Positions 17,019-25,777 of a DNA stretch of 64,000 bases are shown piece by piece. Positions within the stretch are counted from its first letter, which is position 1, and each line of letters starts with the position of its first letter. Source of the stretch: Actinomycetota bacterium (GTDB taxonomy: Bacteria > Actinomycetota > Acidimicrobiia > Acidimicrobiales > Ilumatobacteraceae); the NCBI GenBank assembly GCA_026393475.1, contig JAPLAA010000054.1, positions 1-64,000 on the forward strand. The letters run 5' to 3'. Position numbers and translations under genes: made by a program. The notes below the pieces were generated by a model. The model saw nothing but the letters and a program-made list of their open reading frames with translations, made no database searches and was not told the DNA's origin.

Positions 17019-17776
17019 CGGGAGTGCTCGCCGGTCGGAGCGATCTCGGTGATCCGGATACCGAACTCCTCGTCGATCACCACCACCTCCCCAGCGGCGA
17101 TCTTGCGTCCGTTCACGAGCAGGTCGATGGGCGACCCGGCCGCACGGTCGATCTCCACGACCATGCCGGGCGCGAGGCCCAGCAGGTCGCGCACCTGCAT
17201 CGTGGTGCGGCCGAGTTCGGCCGTCACGACCAGCTCCACGTCGTGGAGCACGCTCAACGACGATGCCGGCACCCCACCGGCGAGCATCCCACCGAGACCA
17301 CCACCGAAACCGGCATCGAGCGGCGCCGGCTCGAAGGCCTCGGCCACGGGCTGCGGCTCGGGCTCGTACGCCGGCTCCTCCCTGGGCATGGTGAGACCGG
17401 CGAGCGCCGTGAGCGAACCGTTGTCGACGATCTCGGCGATGAACGACGGCTGCATGACCTCGGCCTTGGTCACCGCGGAGGGACGCAGCGAGGTACCGGC
17501 AGTGGTGTTGATCGCCTCGGTGGCCTCCGCGAAGGTCGAGTTCAACAGCGAGGCGTTGCCGAGCAGCCGCTCGGCGACGTCGTCGTTGACCGCCAGGACG
17601 AGCGAGCTCGTCGGGTCGCCCTCGAACGGCATGTTGAGGACGGCGTCGCCCTCGTCGATCGGCCAGTCATCGCTCGCCCGCGTCTCGTCGCCGAGACCGA
17701 GCTTCTGCGCCAGCACGAGTGCGGCCGCTTCGATGCCGGCGATCAAGCTCGCTCGCGAGGTGGCTGTGTCCGTCAC
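17015..17776 (-). CDS. fliN: Flagellar motor switch protein FliN (FliY-like)
   Basis: 253 aa. The last 80 residues are a SpoA/FliN domain (LHDVELVVTAELGRTTMQVR, LLGLAPGMVVEIDRAAGSPI, LLVNGRKIAAGEVVVIDEEF). The first 130 residues resemble the CheC-like half of FliY (VLNMPFEGDPTSSLVLAVND, STFAEATEAINTTAGTSL) but no clear E-x-x-N phosphatase motif is visible. FliN forms the lower C-ring and binds CheY-P and FliH. It is followed by fliO with a 4-nt overlap. Upstream, 17,777-17,982 is a non-coding spacer with direct repeats of GCGCCCGATCGGC-like sequence. Confidence 0.92.
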   Translation of the reverse strand: MTDTATSRASLIAGIEAAALVLAQKLGLGDETRASDDWPIDEGDAVLNMPFEGDPTSSLVLAVNDDVAERLLGNASLLNSTFAEATEAINTTAGTSLRPSAVTKAEVMQPSFIAEIVDNGSLTALAGLTMPREEPAYEPEPQPVAEAFEPAPLDAGFGGGLGGMLAGGVPASSLSVLHDVELVVTAELGRTTMQVRDLLGLAPGMVVEIDRAAGSPIDLLVNGRKIAAGEVVVIDEEFGIRITEIAPTGEHSR

Positions 17777-17982
17777 GTCAACTCCTGTTTCGCCGTGAGG
17801 CCTGTCATGGATCCGGGATGGGCGCCCGTGGGTGCCCTCCGGATCTCGCCCGGGGTGGCTCCGGATCGGGCCTGGATGACGTGGACCGTGTCGTCCGGGC
17901 CGGATCTGTCATGCAGGTCGGTCAGCGCCGTGACCTGCAGCGCGCCCGATCGGCGCGCCCGATCGGCGGGCGCCCGGCTCGG

Positions 17983-18969
17983 TCAGCGGGCGCCGGGCTT
18001 GGTCAGCATCAGCGGCTTGACCGGCATCGACGACGCGTTCGGGTCGGCCTTGCTGTCGATCAGCATCGCGAGGCGGCGGTTCTTGCGACCGATGCGGGCG
18101 CGGTACGTCGGCGTCTCGCCAACGACCAGCGTGAGCGGCTCGTCGAGGGGATGGCTGAGGGGGAGGATGTCGCCCACGCGCAGCTTCACGATCGCGTCGG
18201 CCGTCATCTCGATCTGGCGGAACTGGGCCGACACGGTCACGGGCGTCTCGCCGATGTGTTCGTGCAGGCGCTCGCGCGTCTCGGCCATGTTGTGCATCGA
18301 CTGGCTGCCGTACAGCGAGGTCGCCGACAGCGCCTCGAGATGCGGTTGCAGGCTGGAGAACGGGATACACAGCGTCGCGGTGCCGGCGACGTTCTCGATG
18401 CGGATGTCGAACGAGACCACGATCACCATGTCGGTCGGCGCGGCGATCTGCGCGTACTGCGGGTTCGACTCCTGGCTCATGATCTTCGGCTCCGTGGCCA
18501 CCACGGGCTCGAAGGCGTAGCGCATCTCCGGCAGCGCTCGTTCGAGGATGCCGCGAATGAGTTGGAGCTCGAGCTCGGTGAGCGGACGGGCGGGGTGCTC
18601 GAGGTGGCCGGCGCCGCCCATCATCAGCTCGATCGCACAGAAGGCGACCTCGAGCGGCAGCTGGAAGATCGCGGCACCGATCAACGGCTCGAGGCTGAGC
18701 ATCGTGATCAGGTTGGGGTTGGCCAGGTCGCGGACGTACTCGTCGTAGGAGCGTTGCTCGATCGACTGGATGGTCACCTGCGTCACGCTGCGCAGCTGCG
18801 ACGCGAGCATGGTCGAGAAGCCGCGCGCGAACGTCTCCTGCACGATCTGCATGGTGCGCACGTGCTCTCGCGAGAGCGTGCTCTGCCGGCGGAAGTCGTA
18901 CAGCTTCGGTTCTCCCCGGCGGCGTCGACCGTTCTTGGCGGCGCCGGGGTCGGTTGCGGTGTCTGACAT
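17983..18969 (-). CDS. fliM: Flagellar motor switch protein FliM
   Basis: 328 aa. Recognised by LYDFRRQSTLSREHVRTMQI, QETFARGFSTMLASQLRSVT, the middle CheC-like domain with GGAG (LMMGGAGHLEHPARPLTELE) and the C-terminal SpoA domain (LRVGDILPLSHPLDEPLTLV, ARIGRKNRRLAMLI). FliM is the C-ring protein that receives CheY-P and sets rotation direction. The short N-terminal CheY-binding peptide of Proteobacteria is not obvious here. The spacer before it (18,970-19,160) holds no gene that I can support. Confidence 0.95.
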   Translation of the reverse strand: MSDTATDPGAAKNGRRRRGEPKLYDFRRQSTLSREHVRTMQIVQETFARGFSTMLASQLRSVTQVTIQSIEQRSYDEYVRDLANPNLITMLSLEPLIGAAIFQLPLEVAFCAIELMMGGAGHLEHPARPLTELELQLIRGILERALPEMRYAFEPVVATEPKIMSQESNPQYAQIAAPTDMVIVVSFDIRIENVAGTATLCIPFSSLQPHLEALSATSLYGSQSMHNMAETRERLHEHIGETPVTVSAQFRQIEMTADAIVKLRVGDILPLSHPLDEPLTLVVGETPTYRARIGRKNRRLAMLIDSKADPNASSMPVKPLMLTKPGAR

Positions 18970-19160
18970 CGGTCTCGTGGTGCTCCTGCGATTCGAGGTG
19001 GGTCCGTCGGACCCGGTGTCGGAACTCGTCCCCCCTGACTGTCGGGTGCGGCGTCGATCTGTCGATCAACGTCGCACCCAGCAGCGACGGGCCCGCCGGC
19101 GGGTGGACCGGGGAGTGGACCGGCGGTGTGCCGGCGAGTGGGACGAGCCCCGCGTGGGGA

Positions 19161-20405
19161 TCAGCGACGCAGGTTCACGACCTCCTGCAGCACCTCGTCG
19201 GAGGTGGTGATCACGCGGGCGTTGCCCTGGAAGCCGCGCTGGGCGACGATCAGGCGGGTGAACTCCTCGGCGAGGTCGACGTTCGACATCTCGAGGGTGC
19301 CGGCCGACAGCAGGCCGCGGCCGCCACCACCGGGGACGCCCACCTGGGCCAGACCCGAGTTGGCGGTCGGTCGCCACGCACCGGCCACGCGCTCGAGACC
19401 CTGCGGGTTGTTGAACACGGCGAGCGCGAGCTGACCGATGGACTTCGTGAGACCGTTCGAGTAGCTGCCGGTGATGATGCCGTCCTGGCCGACGCTGAAC
19501 GCCTGCAGGGTGCCGGAGGCCGCGCCGTCCTGCTGGACGATGGCGGCCGTCGTGGCGCCGGCGAACTGGGTGAGGCGACCCTGGCTACCGGCGGCACCGA
19601 GGTCGAACACGATCGGGTTCGGGTAGCCGGGGATCACGCCGCCGGCGACGTTCATGTTGCGGTCGGCCGGGCCGACGAGCTCGCCGCCGCCGCTGAAGGT
19701 GAGCACGTTGTCGGTGATCGCGAACGGCGTGGCGCCCGGGCCGTGGGTGCCCGTGACCGTCCACGTGTTCGCCGCGGTCTTGGTGTACGTGAGGTTGATC
19801 GGCGTCGTGGTGCCCTGCTGGTCGTAGCCGGTGAGGGTGATGGTGGTGGCCGTACCGATCGGCGCGTCGGCCGACAGGTTGCCGCCGACGACGGCGTTCT
19901 GGCTCTGGTTCGGGTTGAGCAGGTCGCCCACGCGGATCTGCACCGAGCCGGGTGTGACGTTGGTGTTGATCGCACCTGTCACGTCGGCCTGCCAGCCCTG
20001 GACGAAGAAGCCCTCCGCCGTGGTGAGGTTGCCGGCTGCGTCGAGGGTGAGCGCGCCGCCGCGGGTGTACATCGTCTCGCTGGCCGTGCGGACCTGGAAG
20101 AAGCCGTCGCCCTGGATGGCGAGGTCGGTGCTGCGGCCCGTGCGCTGCAGGGCGCCCTGGGTGAACGACTGCACCGTGGCCATGAGGCGCGAACCGAGGC
20201 CGATCTGGGCGGCGTTGGTACCGCCCTGCAGGCCGGCCACGGGTGCACCGGCGCCCTGGAGGGTCTGGGTGAGGACGTCGGAGAACACCGTCGTGGAGCT
20301 CTTGAAGCCGACGGTCGACACGTTGGCGATGTCGTTGCCGACGACGTCGAGCATGACCTGGTGGTTGCGGAGGCCGGAGAGGGCGGTGGACATGGAGCGG
20401 ATCAT
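19161..20405 (-). CDS. flgE: Flagellar hook protein FlgE
   Basis: 414 aa. The N-terminal rod/hook motif is MSTALSGLRNHQVMLDVVGNDIANVSTVGFK; the C-terminus ends ISMSNVDLAEEFT-like (TLEMSNVDLAEEFTRLIVAQ) and RVITTSDEVLQEVVNLRR. It polymerises into the hook and is capped by FlgD during assembly. The start overlaps the flgD stop and follows AAAGGA. No flgF or flgG paralogue is present in the window, so distal-rod genes must lie elsewhere or be replaced. Confidence 0.94.
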   Translation of the reverse strand: MIRSMSTALSGLRNHQVMLDVVGNDIANVSTVGFKSSTTVFSDVLTQTLQGAGAPVAGLQGGTNAAQIGLGSRLMATVQSFTQGALQRTGRSTDLAIQGDGFFQVRTASETMYTRGGALTLDAAGNLTTAEGFFVQGWQADVTGAINTNVTPGSVQIRVGDLLNPNQSQNAVVGGNLSADAPIGTATTITLTGYDQQGTTTPINLTYTKTAANTWTVTGTHGPGATPFAITDNVLTFSGGGELVGPADRNMNVAGGVIPGYPNPIVFDLGAAGSQGRLTQFAGATTAAIVQQDGAASGTLQAFSVGQDGIITGSYSNGLTKSIGQLALAVFNNPQGLERVAGAWRPTANSGLAQVGVPGGGGRGLLSAGTLEMSNVDLAEEFTRLIVAQRGFQGNARVITTSDEVLQEVVNLRR

Positions 20406-21118
20406 GATGGGTTCCTTTGGTCGAGTTCGTTCGTCGGGTTGGGCTGGGTCTGGGGCTGGGTCTGGGGGGAGGTCACGTGCCGGTCGTGCCGGTCGTGCCG
20501 GTCGTGCCGGTCGTGCCGGTCGTGCCGGTCGTGCCGGTCGTGCCGGTCGTGCCGGTCGTGCCGGTCGTGCCGGTCGTTGGTGCCGGTGGTGCCGGTGGTG
20601 CCGGTGGTGGAGAAGGTCGTCACGGGTCCCTGGGCGATGGAGGTCACGGCGTCGATCGGGACGTCCCAGGTGCCGGCGCGCAGCACCATGGTCGTGCCCG
20701 TGAACGACACCGACGTCACCACCTGGCTGACGGGCACGCCGTCCTTGCCGGCGAAGGTGACCTGCTTGCCGATGATCGAGCCGCCGAGGTTCAAGCGGTT
20801 GGTGGCGCTCGCTTCGCTGATCGACTTCGAGATCTGGTCGAGCTTGTCGACGACGCTGAGCTGCGCCGACTGCGAGATCATCTCCGACGCGTCGGCCGGC
20901 TTGCTGGGGTCCTGGTACTTCAGCTGGGCGACCAGCAGCTTCAAGAACGCGTCGCGGTCGAGCATCGTGGAGGGGCCCGACGAGGTCGACGACGAGCTGC
21001 TCGAGCTGCTGGAACTGCCGCTCGAGCTGGAACTGGCGGAAGTGCCGGAGGCGTCGGCCTCGGTACGGGCGCTGGGGCTCCGTGCCGAGAGGACTCCTCC
21101 GACGGCGGCGATGGTCAT
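20402..21118 (-). CDS. flgD: Flagellar hook capping protein FlgD with (DRH)n tail
   Basis: 238 aa. A Ser-rich N-terminus precedes the conserved FlgD core (MLDRDAFLKLLVAQLKYQDP, ASEMISQSAQLSVVDKLDQI, GKQVTFAGKDG). The family length is normal to about residue 170; then a TG-rich linker leads into eleven Asp-Arg-His triplets and a Gln/Pro tail. FlgD caps the growing hook and leaves after completion. The His-rich tail is not a known FlgD feature and comes from a perfect 9-bp DNA repeat. It lies between fliK and flgE, the usual order. Confidence 0.93.
   Translation of the reverse strand: MTIAAVGGVLSARSPSARTEADASGTSASSSSSGSSSSSSSSSSTSSGPSTMLDRDAFLKLLVAQLKYQDPSKPADASEMISQSAQLSVVDKLDQISKSISEASATNRLNLGGSIIGKQVTFAGKDGVPVSQVVTSVSFTGTTMVLRAGTWDVPIDAVTSIAQGPVTTFSTTGTTGTTGTNDRHDRHDRHDRHDRHDRHDRHDRHDRHDRHDRHVTSPQTQPQTQPNPTNELDQRNPS
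20477..20575 (+). repeat. Eleven perfect copies of a 9-bp repeat in the flgD 3' end
   Basis: The unit GTGCCGGTC occurs eleven times in perfect tandem, followed by three related units ending GTG. On the minus strand the main block encodes Asp-Arg-His repeats and the variant block encodes Thr-Thr-Gly repeats. This is the longest perfect short repeat in the window and a likely site of slippage. Confidence 0.96.
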
Positions 21119-21198
21119 GTGGTGCTCCTGTGGGTTCCGGTGAGTTCTGTGGGGATCAGGTGGATCAGGTGGGATCAGGTGGCTCGCGCCGGGTGTCG

Positions 21199-22905
21199 TC
21201 AGATAAGGAGGTCGAGGCCGCCGGCGGCCGACGACGACGGACGGGTGTTGGCGACCGCGCGGGCTGCTGGTGCGTCGGTGCGAGCGGTTCGAGCGAGGCC
21301 GTCGAGGCCGCCCGGACGATCGGGCAGGCCGCGCCCATCACGGCCCTGATTGCCCTGCTGGCCCTGGGTGCCTCGGTGGCCCACGTCGAGCGAGCCGAGC
21401 ATCGTGCCCGAGGCCTCGAGGTCGCGACGGAGTTCGTGTGCCGACGCCGCGAGGGCATCGCCCACCGCACGGTCACCGGCGGTGAGCCGGAGCTGCAGCC
21501 CGCCGGCGCCGGTGGCCGCCTGCAGGGTGAGCGGACCGAGCCCCTCGTCGGAGAGATCGATCGACATGCGGTCGAGACCCGGGGTGCGCAGCAGCTCGCC
21601 ATCGCGGCGGCGGGTCTCGGCCGCGCTGTCCGTCCCGGCGAGCGCCGCCGCCTCTGCCGCCTCGGCCGCTGCGGCGTCGGCCGCCGAGACGAACGAGACG
21701 CCGTCGGCCGTGGCGGCGCGGTGACCGGCGCCGACGGTCTGGACGGTGAGCGGGTTCCCGGCGCCGGTGGACGTCGAGTTGTCGGCGCTGTCGCGCTCAC
21801 CGGCACCGGCGGCCGTGGCGGCGACCGCAGAGGGAGCCGCAGCATTGGCGAGCGCGGTCGGTGCGGCGGGCAGCGAGGCACCGTCGTCGCGTCCGTTCGC
21901 CCGGGCCTGCAGCGCCCGAGCCGCTGGGAGCGCGCCGGCCGTGGCAGCGGCACCGGCAGCAGCTGCTGGATCGGCGTCGGCTGCGGCGTCGCCACCCGCC
22001 GCGGCCGCCGCGGCCGCCGCGGTCGCGTCGAAGGCGACGGCGGCCACGGCGCCGATGGCGGTGTCAGCGATGGCAGCAGCGCCTGGATCGGCAGTGGCAG
22101 CCGTGGTGGCCGGTGCCGTCGAGGGCGCCGTCGCGACGGCTTCACCGGTCGTCGGCGCAGCGCCGGTCGTCTGGGTGGCGCCGTCCGCGAGGGCGGCAGC
22201 GGCAGCAGAGTCCGACCCGGTGTCGACCGACGGGGTGGCCACGGCACCGGCCGTCGCCACGGCGGCGTCGACCGTCACGGCGGCCTCCGCTGAGGTGGCC
22301 GATGAGGTGACCGCTGGCGCGGTCGCAGCGGCCTCGACCGCGAGCTGGTCCGACGCCTCGGTCACCGCCGGCACCAGCGTCGGCGCCGCCGCCGGCGCGG
22401 TGGTGGCGGCGGGTGCCGTCGGCACGACGACCGGTGCCACGACGGGCGGCATCGTCTCGACGCCGGCGGCAGGGGCGGTGTCGTCGGCCCCGGCATCGGT
22501 CGCATCGGTCGCATCGGTCGCATCGGTTGCATCGGTCGTGCCGTTCGATGCGGCATCGGTGGTGTCGGCGCCATCGCCCGAGCGTGCGCCGTCGTCGCGG
22601 CCGGCACGTTCGGTCCGGCGCAGCGCGGGCCGCACCTCCTGGCGCGCCGACCCGGCGTCCGCGCGGCCCTCGCCCACCTCTCGATCGGCGTGGTGATCGG
22701 TGGGCCGGTCGGGCCGGTCGGCACGCGACCGGTCGGCGCGGCCGTGATCACCGAGTGCGCGTTCGAAGTGGGCCGAGAACCGATCGGCCGCGTCACCGGT
22801 CCGCTGCCCCGCCTGGTCGGCGGCGCCAGTCGGCAGGTCGATCACCGGCATCGCGCGAGCGCTGCTGGTGGGGCCGGAACGGCCGGGAAGCGTGATGTTG
22901 CTCAT
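21199..22905 (-). CDS. fliK: Flagellar hook-length control protein FliK
   Basis: 568 aa from the ATG at 22905, which overlaps the stop of the upstream transglycosylase (TGATG). Most of it is Ala/Thr/Asp-rich low complexity, as expected for the extended ruler part. The folded C-terminal domain is visible near the end (LDRMSIDLSDEGLGPLTLQA, GGLQLRLTAGDRAVGDALAA, ELRRDLEASG). FliK measures hook length and triggers the FlhB switch. A run of Thr-Asp-Ala repeats near residue 130 comes from a 9-bp DNA repeat at 22493-22537. A longer in-frame ORF upstream to 24069 is only an open shadow. Confidence 0.88.
   Translation of the reverse strand: MSNITLPGRSGPTSSARAMPVIDLPTGAADQAGQRTGDAADRFSAHFERALGDHGRADRSRADRPDRPTDHHADREVGEGRADAGSARQEVRPALRRTERAGRDDGARSGDGADTTDAASNGTTDATDATDATDATDAGADDTAPAAGVETMPPVVAPVVVPTAPAATTAPAAAPTLVPAVTEASDQLAVEAAATAPAVTSSATSAEAAVTVDAAVATAGAVATPSVDTGSDSAAAAALADGATQTTGAAPTTGEAVATAPSTAPATTAATADPGAAAIADTAIGAVAAVAFDATAAAAAAAAGGDAAADADPAAAAGAAATAGALPAARALQARANGRDDGASLPAAPTALANAAAPSAVAATAAGAGERDSADNSTSTGAGNPLTVQTVGAGHRAATADGVSFVSAADAAAAEAAEAAALAGTDSAAETRRRDGELLRTPGLDRMSIDLSDEGLGPLTLQAATGAGGLQLRLTAGDRAVGDALAASAHELRRDLEASGTMLGSLDVGHRGTQGQQGNQGRDGRGLPDRPGGLDGLARTARTDAPAARAVANTRPSSSAAGGLDLLI
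22493..22537 (+). repeat. Five copies of a 9-bp repeat in fliK
   Basis: Unit GCATCGGTC, five tandem copies with one base change in the fourth. It encodes Thr-Asp-Ala triplets on the minus strand, inside the extended ruler part of FliK. Confidence 0.92.
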
Positions 22906-23837
22906 CAGATCCGTCCTGTCGCGTCGAGAACCTTGGTCAGGTACCGCTCGGCCTGTGAGCCGGGCTGCACACCGCCGGCCCGCGCGATCGCGCCGGGGCC
23001 GACGTTGTAGGAGGCGATCGCCTCGTCGAGGGAGCCGAACCGATCGAGCGCGCTGCGCAGGTAGCGGGCGGTCCCGTCGATCGCCGAGGCCGGGTCGTAC
23101 GGGTCGACGCCCATCGACGCGGCGGTGCTCGGCAGGAACTGCATCATCCCGACCGCGCCGGCGCTGCTGACGGCGTCGGGGCGAAAGCGCGACTCGACGT
23201 ACCCGATCGCGGCGAGCACCTTCGCGGGGATGCCGTAGCGGGCACCGGCTGCTTCGAAGACGGCGGCGTGCGGCGTCGATGCGGCGACGGCACCCTCGAT
23301 GCCGACGACGCCGACCGCTACGGCGGCGCCCGATGCGACCGGCGCGGCGGCTGCCGGCGTCGCGAACGCAAGTGTGCTCGTCGCGCCGACCGCAGGGACG
23401 GCGCCCGAGCCGGCCGTCGTGCCAGCGGTGGTGAGACCTGACTGCTGCCACTGGGCCTGCAGCTCGGCGACGGCCGCTTGGAAGACCTGGTCGAACGAGG
23501 CGCCCGATGTGGCGTCGCCCGGCGTGGTCGTGCCCGTCGTGGGATCGGTGCCCAGCAGTTCGGTCAGCGATGCCGAGGGATCGGCGGCGATGGCAGCCGC
23601 AGCGGCGGCGACGCTCGCACCAGCCGCCGTGTTCGGCGCCACCGCGGTCGAGGCGGCGGTCGAGGCGGCGGACGAGACGGATGCGGCGGCGGCGCCGGTC
23701 GAGGATGCGGTGGCGGTCGCGGCAGGCGTCGACGAGGTGTCGACCGGCAGGGTGCGGCGGACGCCGAAGCGTTGTTCGATCTGGCCGATGCGAGCCTGTA
23801 CGGCACCGATCGACGCGATGGCGGAGACGCCGCTCAT
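22905..23837 (-). CDS. Lytic transglycosylase (SLT domain), flagellar-associated
   Basis: 310 aa. An N-terminal helix (VSAIASIGAVQARIGQIEQR) and a long Ala/Thr linker lead to a C-terminal SLT domain: PAKVLAAIGYVESRFRPDAV with the catalytic Glu in VES, then SAGAVGMMQFLPSTA, LRSALDRFGSLDEAIASYNV. It cleaves glycan strands, presumably opening the wall for the rod, the role FlgJ has in Proteobacteria. There is no Sec signal peptide, so export by the flagellar apparatus is inferred. It lies between fliJ and fliK with 1-4 nt overlaps. The N-terminal helix resembles that of the VanY-like protein at 35,834. Confidence 0.9.
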   Translation of the reverse strand: MSGVSAIASIGAVQARIGQIEQRFGVRRTLPVDTSSTPAATATASSTGAAAASVSSAASTAASTAVAPNTAAGASVAAAAAAIAADPSASLTELLGTDPTTGTTTPGDATSGASFDQVFQAAVAELQAQWQQSGLTTAGTTAGSGAVPAVGATSTLAFATPAAAAPVASGAAVAVGVVGIEGAVAASTPHAAVFEAAGARYGIPAKVLAAIGYVESRFRPDAVSSAGAVGMMQFLPSTAASMGVDPYDPASAIDGTARYLRSALDRFGSLDEAIASYNVGPGAIARAGGVQPGSQAERYLTKVLDATGRI

Positions 23838-24265
23838 GCCAGCTCACCACCGGGCTCGCGTCCGCGACGGGCGAGGACCAGGTCGTCGATCTCGAGGATC
23901 TGCTTGCGCTCCTCCTCGGCCTCGTCGGCCTCGCGCAACCGCGTGCCCAGCCGGTCGAGTGCCTCCACCCGGCGGGCGGCGATCGTCCACTCGTCGCGGG
24001 CGACCACGGTCTGCTGCAGCGTCTCGTCGGTGACGACGTGCTGCACCTCGGCGGCGCGCACACCGGCATCGCGAACGGCCTGCATGGCGAGCAGTCGTCC
24101 GCTCTCGGTCACGTCCTGCGACGCCTCCTCGAGGCGTTCCCACGTGTGCTGCTCGGCGGACACCGCGCGCTGGTGGTCCTGGCTGCGCCGCGCGAGTTCA
24201 CCGCGGGCACCGCGCTCCTGCAGGGAGCGCACACGGAGCACGGCCTGCAGCCGCTTGCGGTTCAT
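23834..24265 (-). CDS. fliJ: Flagellar export chaperone FliJ
   Basis: 143 aa from the ATG at 24265 (MNRKRLQAVLRVRSLQERGA), overlapping fliI by 4 nt; an upstream in-frame start at 24328 is unlikely because it lies in fliI. The protein is entirely helical and charged, with the coiled-coil character of FliJ (EERKQILEIDDLVLARRGRE near the end). FliJ activates the FliI ATPase ring and escorts substrates. Identification rests on helical content, length and position immediately after fliI. Confidence 0.87.
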   Translation of the reverse strand: MNRKRLQAVLRVRSLQERGARGELARRSQDHQRAVSAEQHTWERLEEASQDVTESGRLLAMQAVRDAGVRAAEVQHVVTDETLQQTVVARDEWTIAARRVEALDRLGTRLREADEAEEERKQILEIDDLVLARRGREPGGELA

Positions 24266-25605
24266 GCTCGACCGCCGACGGGTCCGAGGATCTCGCGCAG
24301 TCGTGCGAACGACCGCGGCGCATCCCACGCGTCGTGCGTGCGCTGGGTGAGGAAGCCCTTGATCACGTCGCGCATCGCGACCGCGCGATCGACCGTCGGG
24401 TTGGTGCCCGGCACGTACGCACCGATCTCGATCAGGTCCTTCGCCTCGGCCTCGGCGGCCATCAGCCGGCGCAGCTCGTACAGCAGGTTGCGCTCCTCCT
24501 CCGAGGTCACCGCGTTGGTGACGCGGGAGACGGAGGCGAGCACGTCGATCGCCGGGTAGTGGTTGGCGTGGGCGAGCTTGCGGGACAACACCACGTGACC
24601 GTCGAGGATCGAACGTGCCGCGTCGGAGATCGGCTCGTTGTGGTCGTCGCCGTCGACGAGCACCGTGTAGAGACCCGTGATCGAGCCGACCTCGGCGGCG
24701 CCGGCGCGCTCGAGCAACCGGGGCAGCAGCGAGAACACGCTCGGCGGGTAGCCACGGCTCGTGGGCGGCTCACCGGCACTCAGGCCGATCTCGCGCTGGG
24801 CCATGCAGAAGCGGGTCAGCGAGTCCATCATCAGCATCACGTCGGCGCCCTGGTCGCGGAAGTACTCCGCGATGCGCGTCGCGACGAAGGCCGCACGGAA
24901 CCGCACGAGCGCGGGCGCGTCGGACGTGGCGATCACCAGCACCGAACGCTCGAGGCCCTCGGGGCCGAGGTCGTTCTCCACGAACTCGCGCACCTCGCGG
25001 CCGCGTTCGCCGATCAGCGCCACGACGTTCACGTCGGCTGCGGTGTTGCGGGCGATCATGCCGAGCAGCGTCGACTTGCCGACGCCCGAGCCGGCGAAGA
25101 TGCCGACGCGCTGACCGCGCCCGGCCGGGATGAGCGTGTCCCAGGCGCGCACGCCGAGGGACATCTTCTGGTCGATCATCGCCCGACGCAGCGGGTGGGG
25201 AGGTTCGCCGTCGAGCTCGACGTCGACGAGGCCGTGGATCGGGCCACGGTCGTCGAGCGGACGGCCCAGGGCGTCGATCACGCGGCCGAGCAGCGCCGGG
25301 CCGACACCGATGGACGACGCCTTGTCGGAACCCTCGACGCGGGCGCCGACGCGCAGACCCTTCACCTCGCCGAAGGGCATGCAGGTGATCATCCCGTCGC
25401 CGACGGCCACGACCTCACCGTTGAGGTCGAAGCCGGGCTCGGCGATGCGCACGCTGGCGCCGATCGGCAGGTCGAGGCCCTCCACGTCGAAGCGGAGACC
25501 GAGCACCTTGCAGATCGAGCCGGAACGAACCGGACGGACGGCCTCTCGCGCATGACCGAGTCGGATGGCGAGGTCGTCGTGCAGATCGGCGAACGCAGTG
25601 GGCAA
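24262..25605 (-). CDS. fliI: Flagellar export ATPase FliI
   Basis: 447 aa from a TTG preceded by AGGAG. Walker A AGSGVGKST is at residues 171-179; other motifs are ALIGERGREVREFVEN, the Walker B region DVMLMMDSLTRFCMAQREIG, and EPPTSRGYPPSVFSLLPRLL. It is an F1-beta-like ATPase that forms the cytoplasmic hexamer of the flagellar export machine with FliH and FliJ. The 172-nt spacer upstream (25,606-25,777) separates it from fliG and contains no ORF that I can support. fliH is displaced to the other side of flgB, not adjacent as in Bacillus. Confidence 0.97.
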   Translation of the reverse strand: MPTAFADLHDDLAIRLGHAREAVRPVRSGSICKVLGLRFDVEGLDLPIGASVRIAEPGFDLNGEVVAVGDGMITCMPFGEVKGLRVGARVEGSDKASSIGVGPALLGRVIDALGRPLDDRGPIHGLVDVELDGEPPHPLRRAMIDQKMSLGVRAWDTLIPAGRGQRVGIFAGSGVGKSTLLGMIARNTAADVNVVALIGERGREVREFVENDLGPEGLERSVLVIATSDAPALVRFRAAFVATRIAEYFRDQGADVMLMMDSLTRFCMAQREIGLSAGEPPTSRGYPPSVFSLLPRLLERAGAAEVGSITGLYTVLVDGDDHNEPISDAARSILDGHVVLSRKLAHANHYPAIDVLASVSRVTNAVTSEEERNLLYELRRLMAAEAEAKDLIEIGAYVPGTNPTVDRAVAMRDVIKGFLTQRTHDAWDAPRSFARLREILGPVGGRA

Positions 25606-25777
25606 CGGGAGCTCCTGATGGTGTCGGTCCCCGATCCGTGGGTTCCTCCAACGGCGTCGTCCCTGAGCCGATGTGTACTGGTTGTCGTCGAGCCGCAGTG
25701 CGCTCGACGTGATGTGCTTGATCGTCCGGGTCGCCCCGGGTGTGCACGGATGCCCGTGCCTGGTGGCCCTACGACCC

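Noticed and set aside
8058-22537. Short direct repeats considered as CRISPR arrays
   Set aside because: Units are 9 bp, perfectly tandem without spacers, and encode amino-acid triplets in frame; no cas genes are present.
22906-24069. Upstream extension of the fliK frame to 956 codons
   Set aside because: It overlaps the well-supported transglycosylase and fliJ genes; the coupled ATG at 22905 is the start.
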